A DNA stretch of 64,000 nt from Chelydra serpentina (taxonomy: Eukaryota; Chordata; Testudines; Chelydridae), in assembly GCA_037349315.1 (NCBI GenBank), contig JBAIAC010000033.1, positions 11,798,001 to 11,862,000 on the forward strand. Direction: 5' to 3'. Below the pieces are notes generated by a model, which saw nothing but the letters and a program-made list of their open reading frames with translations, did no database searches and was not told the DNA's origin. Made by a program: the position numbers and the translations under genes. This document shows positions 47,031 to 59,339 of this stretch, in pieces (within the stretch, counting starts at the first letter, position 1; every line of letters begins with the position of its first letter).

Positions 47031-47170
47031 GCTGAGCGGGCGGGCAGGGGGGCGGCTCGCCGCGGCTGCCCCTGAGCGGGCGGGCAGGGGGGCGGCTCGC
47101 CGCGGCTGCCCCTGAGCGGGCGGGCAGGGGGGCGGCTCGCCGCGGCTGCCCCTGAGCGGGCGGGCAGGCT
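47031..47170. repeat. 40-bp tandem repeat, ~3.5 copies
   Basis: CTGAGCGGGCGGGCAGGGGG and GCGGCTCGCCGCGGCTGCCC alternate with a 40-bp period and almost no divergence inside the hAT-type element. Confidence 0.9.
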
Positions 47171-47171
47171 G

Positions 47172-47645
47172 GCAGGGAGCTGGCAGGGGCTCAAAAGCCT
47201 GCTGCCAGGGGCGCCCCCTCCTCCCCTGCCACCAAAGCCACCCCAGCTTACCTGTGGGAGGTCCGCAGGTCTGTCTGCAGAAGGCCCATTCCGCTGAATT
47301 GCCGCCGAAGCCGCGGGACCAGCGGACCTCCCGCTGGCAAGCGACTTCGGCGGCAGGGCGGACGTGCTGCTAATAATACCCTCCGCTGAAGCTGCGGACC
47401 TCCCGCAGGCAAGCGGAACCGGTTTCAGCTGAGGGTATTATTAGCAGCACTTTCACCCTCCTGCCGAAGCCGCTTGCCTGCGGGAGATCCGCTGGTCCCG
47501 CGGCTTCGGTGGCAATTTGGCAGAAGGGGCCTTCTGCAGACAGACCTGCGGACCTCCCGCAGGTAAGCTGGGGCCGCTTCGGCGGCGGCGGGGGAGGAGG
47601 GGGTGCCCCTGGCAGCAGGCTTTTGCGCCCCTGCCAGCAGTGCGC
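47172..47645. repeat. Long imperfect palindrome
   Basis: The left arm contains GGCAGGGGCTCAAAAGCCTG, CCCAGCTTACCTGTGGGAGG, TGTCTGCAGAAGGCCC and GCTGCTAATAATACCCTC. The right arm contains their reverse complements in mirror order: GAGGGTATTATTAGCAGCAC, GGGCCTTCTGCAGACAGACC, CCTCCCGCAGGTAAGCTGGG and CAGGCTTTTGCGCCCCTGCC. The arms are ~210-230 bp around a ~45-bp centre. Confidence 0.88.
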
Positions 47646-47801
47646 CCCATTACGGCCCTGCCACGGCGAGCCGTCCCCCCCCCCCAGCTCAGCCACGGAG
47701 CCGGGAGGTGGGAGGCAGCCTCGGCGAGCCGCCCCCCAAATCGTAGTGCCCTAGGCGACCGCCTAGGGTCACCTAGTGGGCGCACCGGCCCTGTAACTAC
47801 A

Positions 47802-50046
47802 GAACAGGCCATAACATAATCCGTAATTTTACATATGAAATTATTTTAACTTTTATGAATGAGTAAATGATTCTCTGAAAGACTTGGAAAGTTTATCTTG
47901 ATGGGGCACTGTCAAATGACTAGATGTCTTACTTTTTGCATTTTGACAAAAGTAGATACTGTACCAGTCTCCACATCCCCATGCCAATGTTTGTGGTTTT
48001 ACAGTTATGCTTTTCATAGATCAGCAAAATGCCCTGGATTCACAGATTAGATGGATGAGACTACCTCTCCTGTTTTTGAAAGTTGAAGGGAAGGTAGGAC
48101 TACTCCACTTTGGGTTCACTTGTCTTGGGAGGATGATCTGAGATCAGGTGCAGGATGGGAACCGATTTTACTAATATTGTATTAAATATGTAGATTTGAA
48201 ATCTTAGGTTTATCTCTGGCTTCTATGGCCCTCAGTAGGGTGACTTCTAGCCACACATTCATTTTATTTTTGAGAAGTCTGGATCTAGAAGAATAAGATA
48301 AGCAGAGGTCTATAATTAAGCTTAACATACCTATCTTTAAGGAATTGGAAGGCTGCAGTGAGAGCAATTTAAGATCCATTTTGTTTGGATTTGTGAGGGT
48401 TTTTTGGGGGAGGAGCAGGGCGTTCCTGCTAGATTATTGGTTGTTAATTCTTAATGATTGACAGGAGTTATTGAAGTGGTACCTTTCATGGCTGTGTACT
48501 TAGGAATTGTCTAGAGCAAGTAATCGGTGCTCCTTCTTAACGTATGTGAGTATAACTCTAAATAAATAAGTGAGAAAAAAAAGACAGAAGGCTTCAAAAT
48601 ACTGCCTGCTATAAATAAAAAGAAAAACAAATCCTGTGAAATGGTTTTTCAAATGTCATCCTTAAAGGCGAGAAACATGTCTTCAGTCAGCCAAGGAACT
48701 GATTTTCTCATGGTGCAGTGAAAGGAAATAATTTTGCTTCAGATATTAGCTGGAAGAAGGAGAGTTTCTTACTTTTTGAAAGGGTATTTTTTGCTATTTC
48801 TCTGTAGACAGCAAAGATTGGTACATCAAAGGGATTGTTGACCATGTTTCTACTTGTGGGGCTGTGCCAGAATAACAATACAGTTAAAGTATCTAAAGGC
48901 CTGCATTATACTGATGGTAGTGATAATCATTCAATGCATTTCTAATGTTATCAGCATCATCTTGTTTTCAGTTTATTACTGATATCTAACTCTATTATCA
49001 TTGCTATTTTATTGAATCTAGGAAAGACCTCTTAGCTCATATAATCAGTCTTCCTGTCAATACAGGAGTGTTCCCTAGAGAATGCTGTCTAGCTTTAAAT
49101 GTTCCACACAAGGGAACCTTGGCAGTTTTCTTTGGAGACTCTTCAACACCTAACAGATTTCACACTCAGGAAGTTTTTCTCTAAACACAGCCTAAACTAC
49201 CCTTTCTTAATTTAATCACATCTTTCATGTGCCACCCTAAAATATTCCTCTTATCCTTGGGGCCTTCTTGGGGCCGACCTTGCAGAAGTGCGCAAGACAG
49301 AGAGAGCATGAAAAGCATCTTTTCTTTCTGCACCCTCCATACCACTAGTAGTGAGTGCAAGAACTTCTGGTCTCTCTCCAAAGGAGGCCTGGATAAGCAA
49401 AGGGCATTGTCCCACCCTGTGTCATAACTACCAGGAGAGCAGAGTGGATGTGGAATCTGAATTTTTCACAAAAGGGTGAAAAGGGTGCTCTCCCCAAGAG
49501 CCACTGGAATAATTCTGAATGAGTGAGCCATAAAGTCTCTGGGAACTCCTTTATACACACACACACACACACACACAGCATTGTGACTTAAAGGCCCAAA
49601 TACTGCCTTTAGCATTTACACCTTCTAAATATTATTTTTGTCTTAGTTGTCACTTTACCAAATGTGTGTGTGTGTGTATATATATCTGTTGTTTTATCCT
49701 GTCCTCATAAATCAATCCCTCTAGCCACCTGATCACGTCTGTTATTTTCTTAGTTCTCTCTAATATGTGCCTTTCTGGTGATATGATGCCTAGGAAAAAT
49801 GGTGAATGCAGCATTTCAGGAGCTGTCACACCCATCCAGTACAGAGCAGGACTATTAACTCTACAGTCTATGATGTGATAGCTCTATGCATACAGCCCAA
49901 AATTGCATTCTCCATTGCCAATTTATGTCTAATTTGCTGTCCACTATCACCACCAGGTCTTGTCAACTTTACTACTTCCTAGATTTCTCTATCCAAATAA
50001 CTGTTGCATTTCCCCTCCCCCCCCTCAGTTGTGTATTAGCTTGCAT
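47802..50046. other. Unassigned, with dinucleotide repeats
   Basis: Microsatellites (AC)n at about 49554-49577 and (TG)n(TA)n at about 49662-49684. No gene or bounded transposon seen. Confidence 0.5.
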
Positions 50047-50640
50047 TCATAGAATATCAGTGGAAGAGACCTCAGGAGGTCATCTAGTCCAATCCCCTAC
50101 TCAAGGCAGGACCAATCCCCAACTAAATCATTCCAGCCAAGGCTTTGTCAAGCCAGACCTTAAAAACCTCTAAGGATGGAGATTCCACCACCTCCCTAGG
50201 TAACCCATTCCAGTGCTTCATCACCCTGCTACTGAAATAGTTTTTCCTAATATCCAACCTAGACCTCCCCCACTGCAACTTGAGACCATTGCACCTTGTT
50301 CTGTCATCTGCCACCACTGAGAACAGCCTAGCTCCATCCTCTTTGGAACTCCCCTTCAGGTAGTTGAAGGCTGCTATCAAATCTCCCCTCACTCTTCTTT
50401 TCTGCAGACTAAATAATACCAGTTCCCTCAGTCTCTCCTCATGGGTCATGTGTCCCAGCCCCCTAATCATTTTTGTTGCCCTCCACTGGACTCTCTCCAA
50501 TTTGTCCACATCCTTTCTGTAGTGGGGGGACCAAAACTGGACACACTACTCCAGATGTGGCCTCACCAGTGCTGAATAGAGAGGAATAATCACTTCCCTC
50601 TATTCTGCTGGTAATGCTGCTACTAATGCAGCCCATTATT
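50047..50640 (-). pseudogene. CR1 LINE 3' portion, 5'-truncated
   Basis: The minus strand encodes [52 protein letters not shown] and [20 protein letters not shown] (50509-50123). The 3' tail follows (GGTCTCTTCC then CTGATATTCTATGAA) at 50047. It is the same family as 24706-25505 but more diverged, with a frameshift upstream of 50509. Catalytic domains are absent. Confidence 0.92.
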
Positions 50641-53230
50641 TCGAGTGGATTTGTTTTGATCCATGGTTCCAATATCTCTATATTTTCTATACCTCTATCC
50701 CTTTATATTGTCTTATTTAGTGTTTGCTACATCTCCCAATGTAAGATAGTCTTTGAATTTCAGTAACATTCTGAAGAGGGAATAAGCAATATCACTCATG
50801 AAGATACCTAATAAAACAGACTTAAATTGTATTTCTAATATCTCACTAGATACTTCTCCCCAACTCCATGTATTGTCATTTGTGAACATCACCACAACAT
50901 AACCTTTGTGTACAATTGTTTAGTTAATTTTTACTCCATATGACAGGACTTCTAAACAAATGATATTTTCCAGTGAGACTTCAAGGCATCATAGCAGATG
51001 CTTTAGTAAATTCCAAATATATTGCATCTGTTTCATTCATCCTCTAATTTTGTATGGAACAGCTCTGGTTTAATATTGAACCATCCTTGCAGGAAGTGTT
51101 CAACTTGGGTTGCAGGGGCGGGGTGTGAACTGAGAGAAAATTATCAGGTACTCTTCAAAGCTCTACCCATAAATCAAGCTCTTCCCATTGTTGCTTTGTT
51201 CTACATAAGAACAAGAAAAAAACATTGAAAGGAAGTGAAGATGTTAAAGGCAGCATTAACATCTCCTGCTTTTCCACTAGTTATTTCCATTTCCAGCCTG
51301 ATACACCCTCCCTCACCAAATCCACTCAGTCCCCTCAGTCAGGGACTTCCATATGGTGGCAGAAAAATGCTGCTCAGCCTCTGTCCCCAGTCCTTTCCCT
51401 CTTCAACCATTTTATAATATTTCCTGCTAGAGCAGGAGCCTTTGTCCCTGATTCATTAGACAAATGAACAGACGATTAAAAATAAAGTGTAGAGTGCCAT
51501 GGTTTTCTCCTGATAGCTGAAATTAAACCACATTTAACTTAGAGCTCATCTTCCATCTGTTCAGTGTTTAAACTAGGGAATGGCACCTGTATCAGGTCAA
51601 CATTGTATCTAGAGTATTTCAAATTAATCACTAGCCTTCCAAGATCCAGAAATCTGGTGTGGGGGTGGTCAGTGGGATTTCAATTGCAGATGGGTTACCA
51701 CACTGGACCATCAAGTAAAACAAAAATTAAAGGAAAGGCTTCAAACTTCATCCAGTTTGGTAAAATAATAATATATTTTTATTATTAATATTTTAATTCA
51801 CTGTGCTTACTGCCAACACACTCACAGAATCATAAAAGTTACAGGGGGTGAAAAACTAGTAGGCTTTTTCCCCTTTTTGATTTAAATAACCATTTTTTAA
51901 ATGTCCATACGAAAGGTCCAGGCACTTTATCAATTAATTAGACTTACATTCACAAATGATGTCCACCCAGCAGCACAGTGTAATCACATAGAAATTATGT
52001 ATGAACTCAGCCAGCTAATAAATCAAAGCAATAAAACAGCCCCTTAGCGTCCCCCCCCATTCTTTCTCTTCTCCTCCCCCCCCCCCCCCGACTTTGTGAA
52101 GTTTGCCCAGAAATTCATTAAGTTCAAGCTATTTCAGACCAAGATAAGAAGCAAGCTTCAGAGTTCAGGGTCCTCAGAGAGAATACTCTGCAGACAGTCT
52201 CCATATTTGTGTACTCAGCCTCCTTAATCAGTGCCAGATAATTCCCTAAAGTACCTTTTCTATTGCTTTGTCCTGTCTGGTTTTGTACTTCTCACAAAAC
52301 ATATTGTGCTTAATTAATACTGCAGCGCTCCTGTCAATGAAAGTGGTGGTGTTGATTTCAGTTTAGGGCTGGGCCCATTCTGAACCATTCTTGTAATTGA
52401 GAATAATAGCTCGTTGATGGTGCTCTAGGATGTTATGAGATCAGTTAATAGGAATGAAATTTATGCACATCATGACTTTATAACAAAATAAAAGTAAGCA
52501 TCTGTTGCAGTTGAAGTTCCAGCCACTGTATTTTAATTCTTATATAATCTATTCTATAACTCATCCAATACGCATGCATGAGTGAATTTTATTCTAAGAT
52601 TAATAAGTAGACAGGGGAAAAAGTTCTTTCAGTCATGATGTTGATTGGCTGAAGCACATTCTTTTCTCAAATGGAGTACCACTGTAGTTACTTCTGTAAT
52701 TAATGTGGGGAAACTATTACATTTAATTCCCATTATAAATTTTATGCACATTTCCTGGTAGTTTGACATAAATGGGGTTATTCCAAGAAGAACATAATCA
52801 TATTTTACTGGAAATATAAAGATAATTTACAGGGATCACACCTAAAGCCCTTAAAAAGTATTAAATGATTCACTCAAAAATAAAAAGAATTAATGCATTG
52901 AAATGAAACACAATATTTATTTTAAAATGAGAAAATGATATTGAAGCTGAGACATAAAACTACAAGAGCAAGAAAAAACTAAATTGCTTGCCAAGCATTC
53001 TTAGTTCAAACCAATTTTGCTTACACATTAAGAGAATTACACTATTGTTGATTCTTCAGAAATAGGTTGGAATTCAAAGTGGATAGTCTGAAAACTCTTC
53101 AGACCTCTGAGCACAGTTTATAAAAACAGGATGAAAAACAGGAGAGAGTAAGAAATAGAAAATGAAAGTGTGCCAAATGAAGGCAAAAATATTGCACCAA
53201 ACTGTGAGATTGTGAAATTACCATTTATGG
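50641..53230. other. Unassigned AT-rich sequence
   Basis: A poly(C) run lies near 52077-52089. No gene or bounded repeat recognised. Confidence 0.5.
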
Positions 53231-53234
53231 TGTT

Positions 53235-53565
53235 GTAAGCATAGGTGCTTGAACCAGGGGTGCTGCCACACCCCCTGGCTTGAAGTAGTTCCATCATATA
53301 CAGGGCCGGTACTAGGGACCAGCCTAGGAAGGACACGCTTGGGGTGGCACACTGTAAGGGACGGCATTCAGGCCAATCTTAGGGCGGCACATTCCACCCT
53401 GCCCTTTTTTTTACTTCAGCCGTGCTCTGGCCGGCTTTTTTTTTTTTTTTTTTGTGGCCTGGGGCGGCAAAAAAGCCAGAGCCGGCCCTGATCATATACA
53501 AAATTTACAGTTTGGTTCAATGGCTTTCAGCCCCCCACTAAACAAATTGTTCCAGCATGTGTGAA
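53235..53565. mobile_element. MITE-like repeat, split by a hAT insertion
   Basis: With the inner insertion removed, the sequence runs from CATAGGTGCTTGAACC to GTTCCAGCATGTG. These ends are imperfect inverted repeats (GTGCTTGAAC/ATGCTGGAAC). The interior has GGCTTGAAGTAGTTCCATCA and TTTGGTTCAATGGCTTTCAG. Confidence 0.5.
53301..53490. mobile_element. hAT MITE, 190 bp, CAGGGCCGG ends
   Basis: Ends CAGGGCCGGTACTAGG and CCAGAGCCGGCCCTG; ATCATATA flanks it exactly (53293-53300 and 53491-53498). It contains a poly(T) run at 53437-53452. Its termini share CAGGGCCGG with the element at 46753-47793. Confidence 0.88.
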
Positions 53566-54048
53566 TAGGGCTATTATTCTTGTGAGGTTAGGACTTCCTT
53601 GTTTTAACCAGGTCACTTCCGCTCCTGTTCCCATACCCAGTTTGCCTAACCTCTAGTTTCCATTGCTCCCCTCCACTGTGAGGGGCAAAATGAGACAAAA
53701 TAAGCTGAGAGGCCCTGAAACTGCAAAGGGCAAGGAGCAAAGTCAGTGCAGCATGCAACCCTTTGCTGGAAACCTATGGAAGTCTCTGCTTGGTAACAGC
53801 ACCAAGGCAGGCCTCTGTCAGCATCTGGTGGGGAAGTGAGCCAGGAAGCAACTATTCTAAGCAACATGCAAAACAGGCAACATTTCCACCTAAAACTCCC
53901 TGTAATGTTAATGATCAGCAGCCTCTACTCCTATGCATTGGGAATAAGGTGCAAGTGCTGTATAGCCAACTCTCCAATCATCACATGACTGGGAGGGAGG
54001 AGTAGCCTAGAGAAGAGTGCAATGGGCTGTTTCTTTCATCGTGTAATC

Positions 54049-54201
54049 CAGGGATAATTAATTATTTTTGTCAAGGTCCAAATTTCTTGGTCAAGGTCCA
54101 GACTCCAGAGAAAATAATAATAATAAAAAAGATTTCGAGGTCCGTTCAAAAGCATCTGGAGGTCCAGATTTGGCCTGCGGTCCACCTATTGGCTACCCCT
54201 G
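54049..54201. mobile_element. hAT MITE, 153 bp (family A, copy 2)
   Basis: Ends CAGGGATAATTAATT and GGCTACCCCTG (reverse complement CAGGGGTAGCC). Flanks GTGTAATC (54041-54048) and GTCTAACC (54202-54209) agree at 6 of 8. The interior words TTCTTGGTCAAGG and AAAGCATCTGG are shared with 5980-6150. Confidence 0.75.
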
Positions 54202-54535
54202 GTCTAACCTCTCTACTAGGTGGTTAATGGCTGCAATAAAGGCTGTGTTCAATAGATCTAGTGGGTCTCTTGACACATAATTAAATCGACCCCACCCAGA
54301 AACCTGGAAAAAATGAATGCACCCTTCCTGGGTGCCCTTTACAGGCAGTTTCCCAGTTCACAAGTGTGCTGTGACTGTGTACAAACACAGGGGAAAGGGA
54401 GCACCACTGTAAACTTTGCAAAAAACACAGCAGAGAATTTTTATGCAAATAAAAAGTGAAAGACCTGCCCGCCACTCCCTCCTCCCCAGTAGGCTGTCTA
54501 ACTTCCTTCCACTCTGCCGGTGAGAGTCCCACAGG

Positions 54536-54659
54536 TAAGGTTACCAGACAGCCAATGTGAACAATCAGGACAGGAGGTGGGGGGTAATAGGATCCTATAT
54601 AAGAAAAAGACCCCAAAATCGGGACTGTCCCTATAAAATCAGGATATCTGGTCACCCTA
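54536..54659. mobile_element. hAT MITE, 124 bp (family B, copy 1)
   Basis: Ends TAAGGTTACCAGACAGCC and GATATCTGGTCACCCTA; flanks CCCACAGG (54528-54535) and CTCACAGG (54660-54667) agree at 7 of 8. The reverse complement matches the 124-bp copy at 62568-62691 (TAGGGTGACCAGA, GGGACAGTCCCGATTTTGGG). Confidence 0.85.
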
Positions 54660-54667
54660 CTCACAGG

Positions 54668-55480
54668 TAATAGTGCCTTGCCCACAGCACCTTGCCCATC
54701 CACCAAACCCGACTCAGAGTTTGTATCAGTGAGTAGCAGCGTCTCTTTGCAGGCCTGACTCCAATCTCAGGGGAGCTGCTTGCCCAGTTCCTCCCGGAGG
54801 CACAACCACCACCATTAATTTGCTGGGTAGGCAGTGCACTGGAGTCCACTTAGCTCTGTTGTTGTCCTCTGCAACAGCTCTCACTGCAAAGACCCTACAG
54901 GAGGGATTTCCACCCTTGAAAATGAGCATTTAGCCACAAGGTATGAGAATCTGTTCTCTGGCAAATGCTCCAATAACGCACCATAGCATCATATCTATGC
55001 CTATTTCTGTCACAACTGGTGTCAAATGGTAAGCTTTTCTCTCTTAATTTGGCAACATCGCAATAGTGAGTTTCCTGGCTGACTCCACGATCTGACATTC
55101 CAAGTGTAATTTATGGGTCATTGCGGCTCTCTACCAAACATCAGGAAATATGGGGGAACTCGACAGCATCATTCTTTGTAGCAGTGTAGGCATGCACCAA
55201 AAAAGCCGCATGCTGGCCCCAATTTGACTCCTGCTCTTGATGTAAAGTTTCCAGTATAGTGTCTGATTACACCCTTCTGGCCAAGGATCGCCATAAGTGT
55301 GTTAAGGGGTTGACCTAGGTTTTTTAACTCCCACTATACTGAGTACCTCTTCCTCAGTGTCCCTTTCTTGGTCCAAGTGTATCCACGCTGGAAATTTATA
55401 TACTGAAAAGGGTTTTTTTCTCCCCTCCCACAGCACTCAAGCAGTAGTGGTCTTCCTACCTCTGCTCAGGTAGGCCTGGA
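54668..55480. other. Unassigned; possibly the degraded 3' part of the Gypsy element
   Basis: No clear motif. It lies directly downstream, on the minus strand, of the Gypsy integrase remnant, so some of it could be the rest of integrase or an LTR. Confidence 0.35.
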
Positions 55481-55499
55481 TGAAATGGTAGGTCACTAC

Positions 55500-57780
55500 T
55501 GAAATGTTTCTCACATTTTTCTGGTACATCATTTTTTGGGTAATAGGAAATTGATTCTTACTGGCCCCACAGTCTTGCTACTACTGACGTTTTCCAGATA
55601 TGCAGCTCTGGTGGATAAAGTTTTTGTTTTTCCCCTTTCAACACAACGAGCGCATCTCACGTTTCCTGCAAATTTCCTTAGCTATCCAGGGCCAAAAGAA
55701 CCTGCTCCAAATGAGTTCCAGGATTGTTTCCATCCCAAGTGTCTGAACTCACCATGTAAGGTACTTACGGCAAGACCTTATAAGTGGCACTAATTGATTT
55801 TGCTGATTTTTTTTGTAGAGCGTAGTCTGCTGTTCAGTGCAATGGTACGTTAATCAGTTTCAGTCTGTTCCAGTCTCTCAGCAGCAGTTTAACCTCTAGA
55901 GAGAATTTCACTGGTCTCTTCTTTTTAGCAAGCAGCATGTCATTGCTACTACTATCCTGGAATTGGGCCTCTTGCCAGCTAGCAGCATTGAGTCTGGGCA
56001 ATGAGGATTGATCCAATTTAATGTAGTTTACCAAAGCTAATAGAATACTTTCAGCAGAATGCCTAAAGTTTTTGCCATGCACCCACAAGGGCCTTGACCC
56101 TAGGCAACTCGTACTCCAAATAGCTTTCACTTCATCCACAGGAATTACAGCCAGCTCTGGAGCTCATATATGTTGGAATTGTGCATCAGCATCTATATTT
56201 CTCAACTGATACTGAATGCTGAATTCTGAGCTTAGCCAATGCGTCCACATATTTCTGCCCTGTTGCATCTACCTTGGGACTTAACAAATCATGGATTTAT
56301 GCATTGCTATCTGTCCATACCGGGAACTGAGCACTATTTAAAAAATTCAAAAATGTCTCATTGACAACACATTTTTAAGGACTGGAATTCCACTTGTTGT
56401 CTGGCATATCAAGCCTCGCTTTCAGAAAGTCCTTGTTGTCAAAGGCCACAGATATCCATTTTCCTTCAACTTCTTGGCATAACACTGCTTCCAAAACTTC
56501 CACACAGACTTCCATATGTAGGATAAAAGCTTTGCTTGGGTCAGCAAAGACTAAAACTGGGGCATGAGTTAATCAATTAATGATTTCCTAAAAGGGTTTG
56601 TCACACTTCTTATCCCATTGATTCTCAGAGGATTCTAAGGGATTAGAGTGTAGGAAACTCTACTTGTTGACCTCTCAAGGTGCCTTCCAGTCTTACAATT
56701 CTATATTTCTATTCAGAAGGCTGTGCAGACTCTTTTTATTTTGTCTTGCACTTCCTTTACAGCTTGCTGGACTGGTATCCCCTGGTGAGGTCATTCAGTG
56801 GCTTTTCAATAATCGTGTAATATTCCATGAATCTCTGGTGGCATCTACTAAATCCTAGAAACATCTTGACTGCTATAATTTTGTGGGCCTATATTTTATG
56901 ATGGTATGTAATTATATCTTCTTGTGATCTTTGTGTCCCACATACTTGACTGGTGTTCTGCAGAAGTGGCATTTATCAATTGATAGCTTTTGAAAGCGTT
57001 AGACCAGCTAGGTGCCTTTCTTCATACTCTTTCAGAGTGCTCCCAAATACAATCAAGCAATCCAAATCAACTAAATACCTGTAGCAAATTTATGTCTCCT
57101 ATGACTTTCTCTATGAGACACTCAAATGTTGCTGCGCTCCAAATATATCTTGGGGTGTGCATTCAACCTGATAGCTTTTATCTGTCACTTAGGCTTCCAT
57201 CTTCTCTTTGTCATTTTGTTTCTGAAGGATCTGGTAATATGAGTTTTGAAGGTTCAGCACTGAAAACCACTAGCCGTTAGCAAGCAACCTACGTAGGGCT
57301 AGCTTTTGGGGCAAGCAGGATGATCGCCCCAGGCACCAACTTCCAGGGAGGCACCACACTGCTGTGCCTCTTGACCCTCTTTTTTTAAATTGTTCTGGCT
57401 GCTCCGGGGAGAATCAAAAACATTTTCCATCCTAGCCGGAAAAATACCTAGGGCTGGCCCTGAGTCTAGGCATCTTGTACAGGAGGTATGGGGTATTGAC
57501 CAACTACAGTCCATCTGTTTTAAGTTCTGGTAATCTATACAGATTCTGATATTGCCATTTTTCTTCCTAACCACCACTATGAGGAATTGTGTATATATAT
57601 TGCATGATTCAGCAATAATGCCATTTGACAGCAGTTCCTGGAGATCACATTATACATCCTCAATTTTGGATTACAGTATTTTCAGAGGATTCCTTTTCCT
57701 GCATATGTTTTGGGATCTGAAGGCTTTTTACCTCTTGCCTTTTCTGTAATCATGTAAAACTCTCCCTCCAAATACATCAA
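55500..57780 (-). pseudogene. Ty3/Gypsy pol remnant (RT, RNase H, integrase)
   Basis: On the minus strand, in the usual order: RT from about 57660 (LQELLSNGIIAESCNIYT, VVRKKNGNIRICIDYQNLKQ, then WFSVLNLQNSYYQI after a MITE, LIVFGSTLKEYEERHL), RNase H and connection (PVWTDSNA, KVDATGQKYVDALAKL, about 56350-56200) and integrase (LLRDWNRLKLIN near 55860; HGEFRHLG...CARCVE zinc-finger residues and GPVRINFL, about 55740-55550). It carries many stops and frameshifts and must be old and dead. It would once have encoded the polyprotein that copies and integrates the element. Possible gag or spacer lies upstream at 59340-60020. Confidence 0.85.
57294..57462. mobile_element. hAT MITE, 169 bp, inside Gypsy RT
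   Basis: The right end AGGGCTGGCCCTG (reverse complement CAGGGCCAGCCCT) pairs with the left end TAGGGCTAGCTTTTGGGG. Flanks AACCTACG (57286-57293) and AGTCTAGG (57463-57470) agree at 5 of 8. Removing it brings together consecutive Gypsy RT blocks, the strongest evidence for the boundaries. Confidence 0.75.
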
Positions 57781-58974
57781 TAAGCATAGACTCTCCAAGG
57801 CAACTGTGGGGGTAGTTTGTCGAGTCTTCTCTACCCTCCCTGTAGGGAGAGGCTTTTCCATGGGAGGGTACGATTTGGTCCCTTTGCTGATGTATGGTAG
57901 CAAGAGGTCTCAGAAAACTGGTGAGCTATACAGTAAATTGAGGCCAGAGTTTTTCTGTTTCAAGCTTGTGCCCAATTCTATTCAAATTATGAAGATGAAT
58001 AGTGTATCAAAAAGAATTACCATAAGAAGGAGCTGACTGAATTTTAATCAGGGTCAAGTCATTGAACACAGCTGTGACAGATGAATTTAAAATTTCAAAA
58101 AGTATCTATTGTAAGACTTTAAATTAGATATCTCAAATAACTGACATATTACTTCATACTGTAATGATTCTAGGTTAAATAGTTATGCATACATTTTTTT
58201 TACAAACTATTCATTGAGATACATCTGTCATCTGACAAATTTAGTTTTAAATTACCCAAGCAATAAATGTTCACTCACTGCTATTCATAATATATTTGGA
58301 AAAGGTTAGAAAAACGTTCATTCCTGGCAATGATTACATTTAGGAGAATAGCCAAAGCAAGTTGGTTGATAATTTAGTAACATGCAGTAAGTGCCCAAAC
58401 TTAACATGCAAATTAAATTCATGAGCTATTTCCTTTCAAGTGCTGCCAACAATATATGTCTGAAGTAGAATTACCTAGACGTAACTAGATGATTTCCTAT
58501 TTACTAGAACTACAGAAACATCAATGAGTTCATTTTGCCTTAGCAAAATTTCGGCATATTTCTAACCAGTGGAACAAACAAAAAATATCTTATTTCTTGT
58601 GATTTAATACAAGAGGAACATCAACAAAGGAAAAAATGTAGATGCATTAATTATGACAAGCTCAAAAAAACCAAAACAAAGCACTTTCAAAAGCCAAAAC
58701 CTGTATGTGTGCACACTAGAATTCACAGCAGAATGTATGTACAACTGTTAGCTAGGAAAGTGCACACCAAATGTTAGAATTATGGAATCCTTTAAGTAGG
58801 TTTTTCCCGATCCAAAATTGTAGACACATATATGTGCATGTGCAATTTTGCACTCTAAAACGTGGAGACCTGGTAAAAAGGCCTTTTGAAAATTTTTGCC
58901 ACAAGTACAAATTAGAATCAATAAACTAGCTAATTTCAAAGAGAAGATGGAAGAATATCATTCATATTGAGGAA
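57781..58974. other. Unassigned AT-rich sequence
   Basis: May include the degraded protease end of the Gypsy pol near 57800-58000; nothing certain. Confidence 0.4.
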
Positions 58975-59052
58975 TATGGTCTATAGGTCCTCTGTTATTC
59001 TGAAGGTCAGACTAGATGATCACAATGCCTCTTTCTGGCCTTGGAATCCGTG
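58975..59052 (+). mobile_element. CR1-type LINE 3' tail
   Basis: GTCAGACTAGATGATCACAA and CTCTTTCTGGCCTTGGAATC match the older CR1-type tails at 6853-7255 and 44385-44465. Confidence 0.7.
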
Positions 59053-59339
59053 ATACTTTAAGTATGGGCTTAAACTGCAATGTAAATAGCAATCTCAACA
59101 GACAAAGGCAGGTTTTTTTTTTAAAGGAAAGAATAAAAATGTAAGAAATTGAAGAGTTAGAAGGCCAATGAAAATCAGACCACAAAAGACATCCAAAAAT
59201 GAACTTCCCTGAAATTAGTGAATGCTTTTGAAAATGTTGGCCTTATTCTCCCTTTGTGGTCAGGGAATATCCAGAAGTAAATCTCTTTAGAACTCTTTAA
59301 AACTCTGGATTCTGAATCTGACTCCTTCCTGCACTTAGG

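Larger units (their letters stand above)
46753..47793. mobile_element. hAT-type element made largely of a GC-rich palindrome, 1,041 bp
   Basis: Ends CAGGGCCGGTGC and GCACCGGCCCTG are perfect inverted repeats. TAACTACA flanks it exactly (46745-46752 and 47794-47801). Just inside the left end, GCAAGGAAGTTTC and GAAACTTCCTTGC form a perfect 13-bp stem (46763-46799). A 40-bp tandem repeat lies at 47031-47170 and a ~470-bp imperfect palindrome at 47172-47645. No transposase is encoded; overlapping proline- and glycine-rich frames on both strands are compositional. It must have moved with a partner hAT transposase. Confidence 0.9.

Noticed and set aside
46796..47819. Several 80-119-residue proline/glycine-rich frames
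   Set aside because: They overlap on both strands inside a GC-rich palindromic hAT element and follow its composition; no domain is present.
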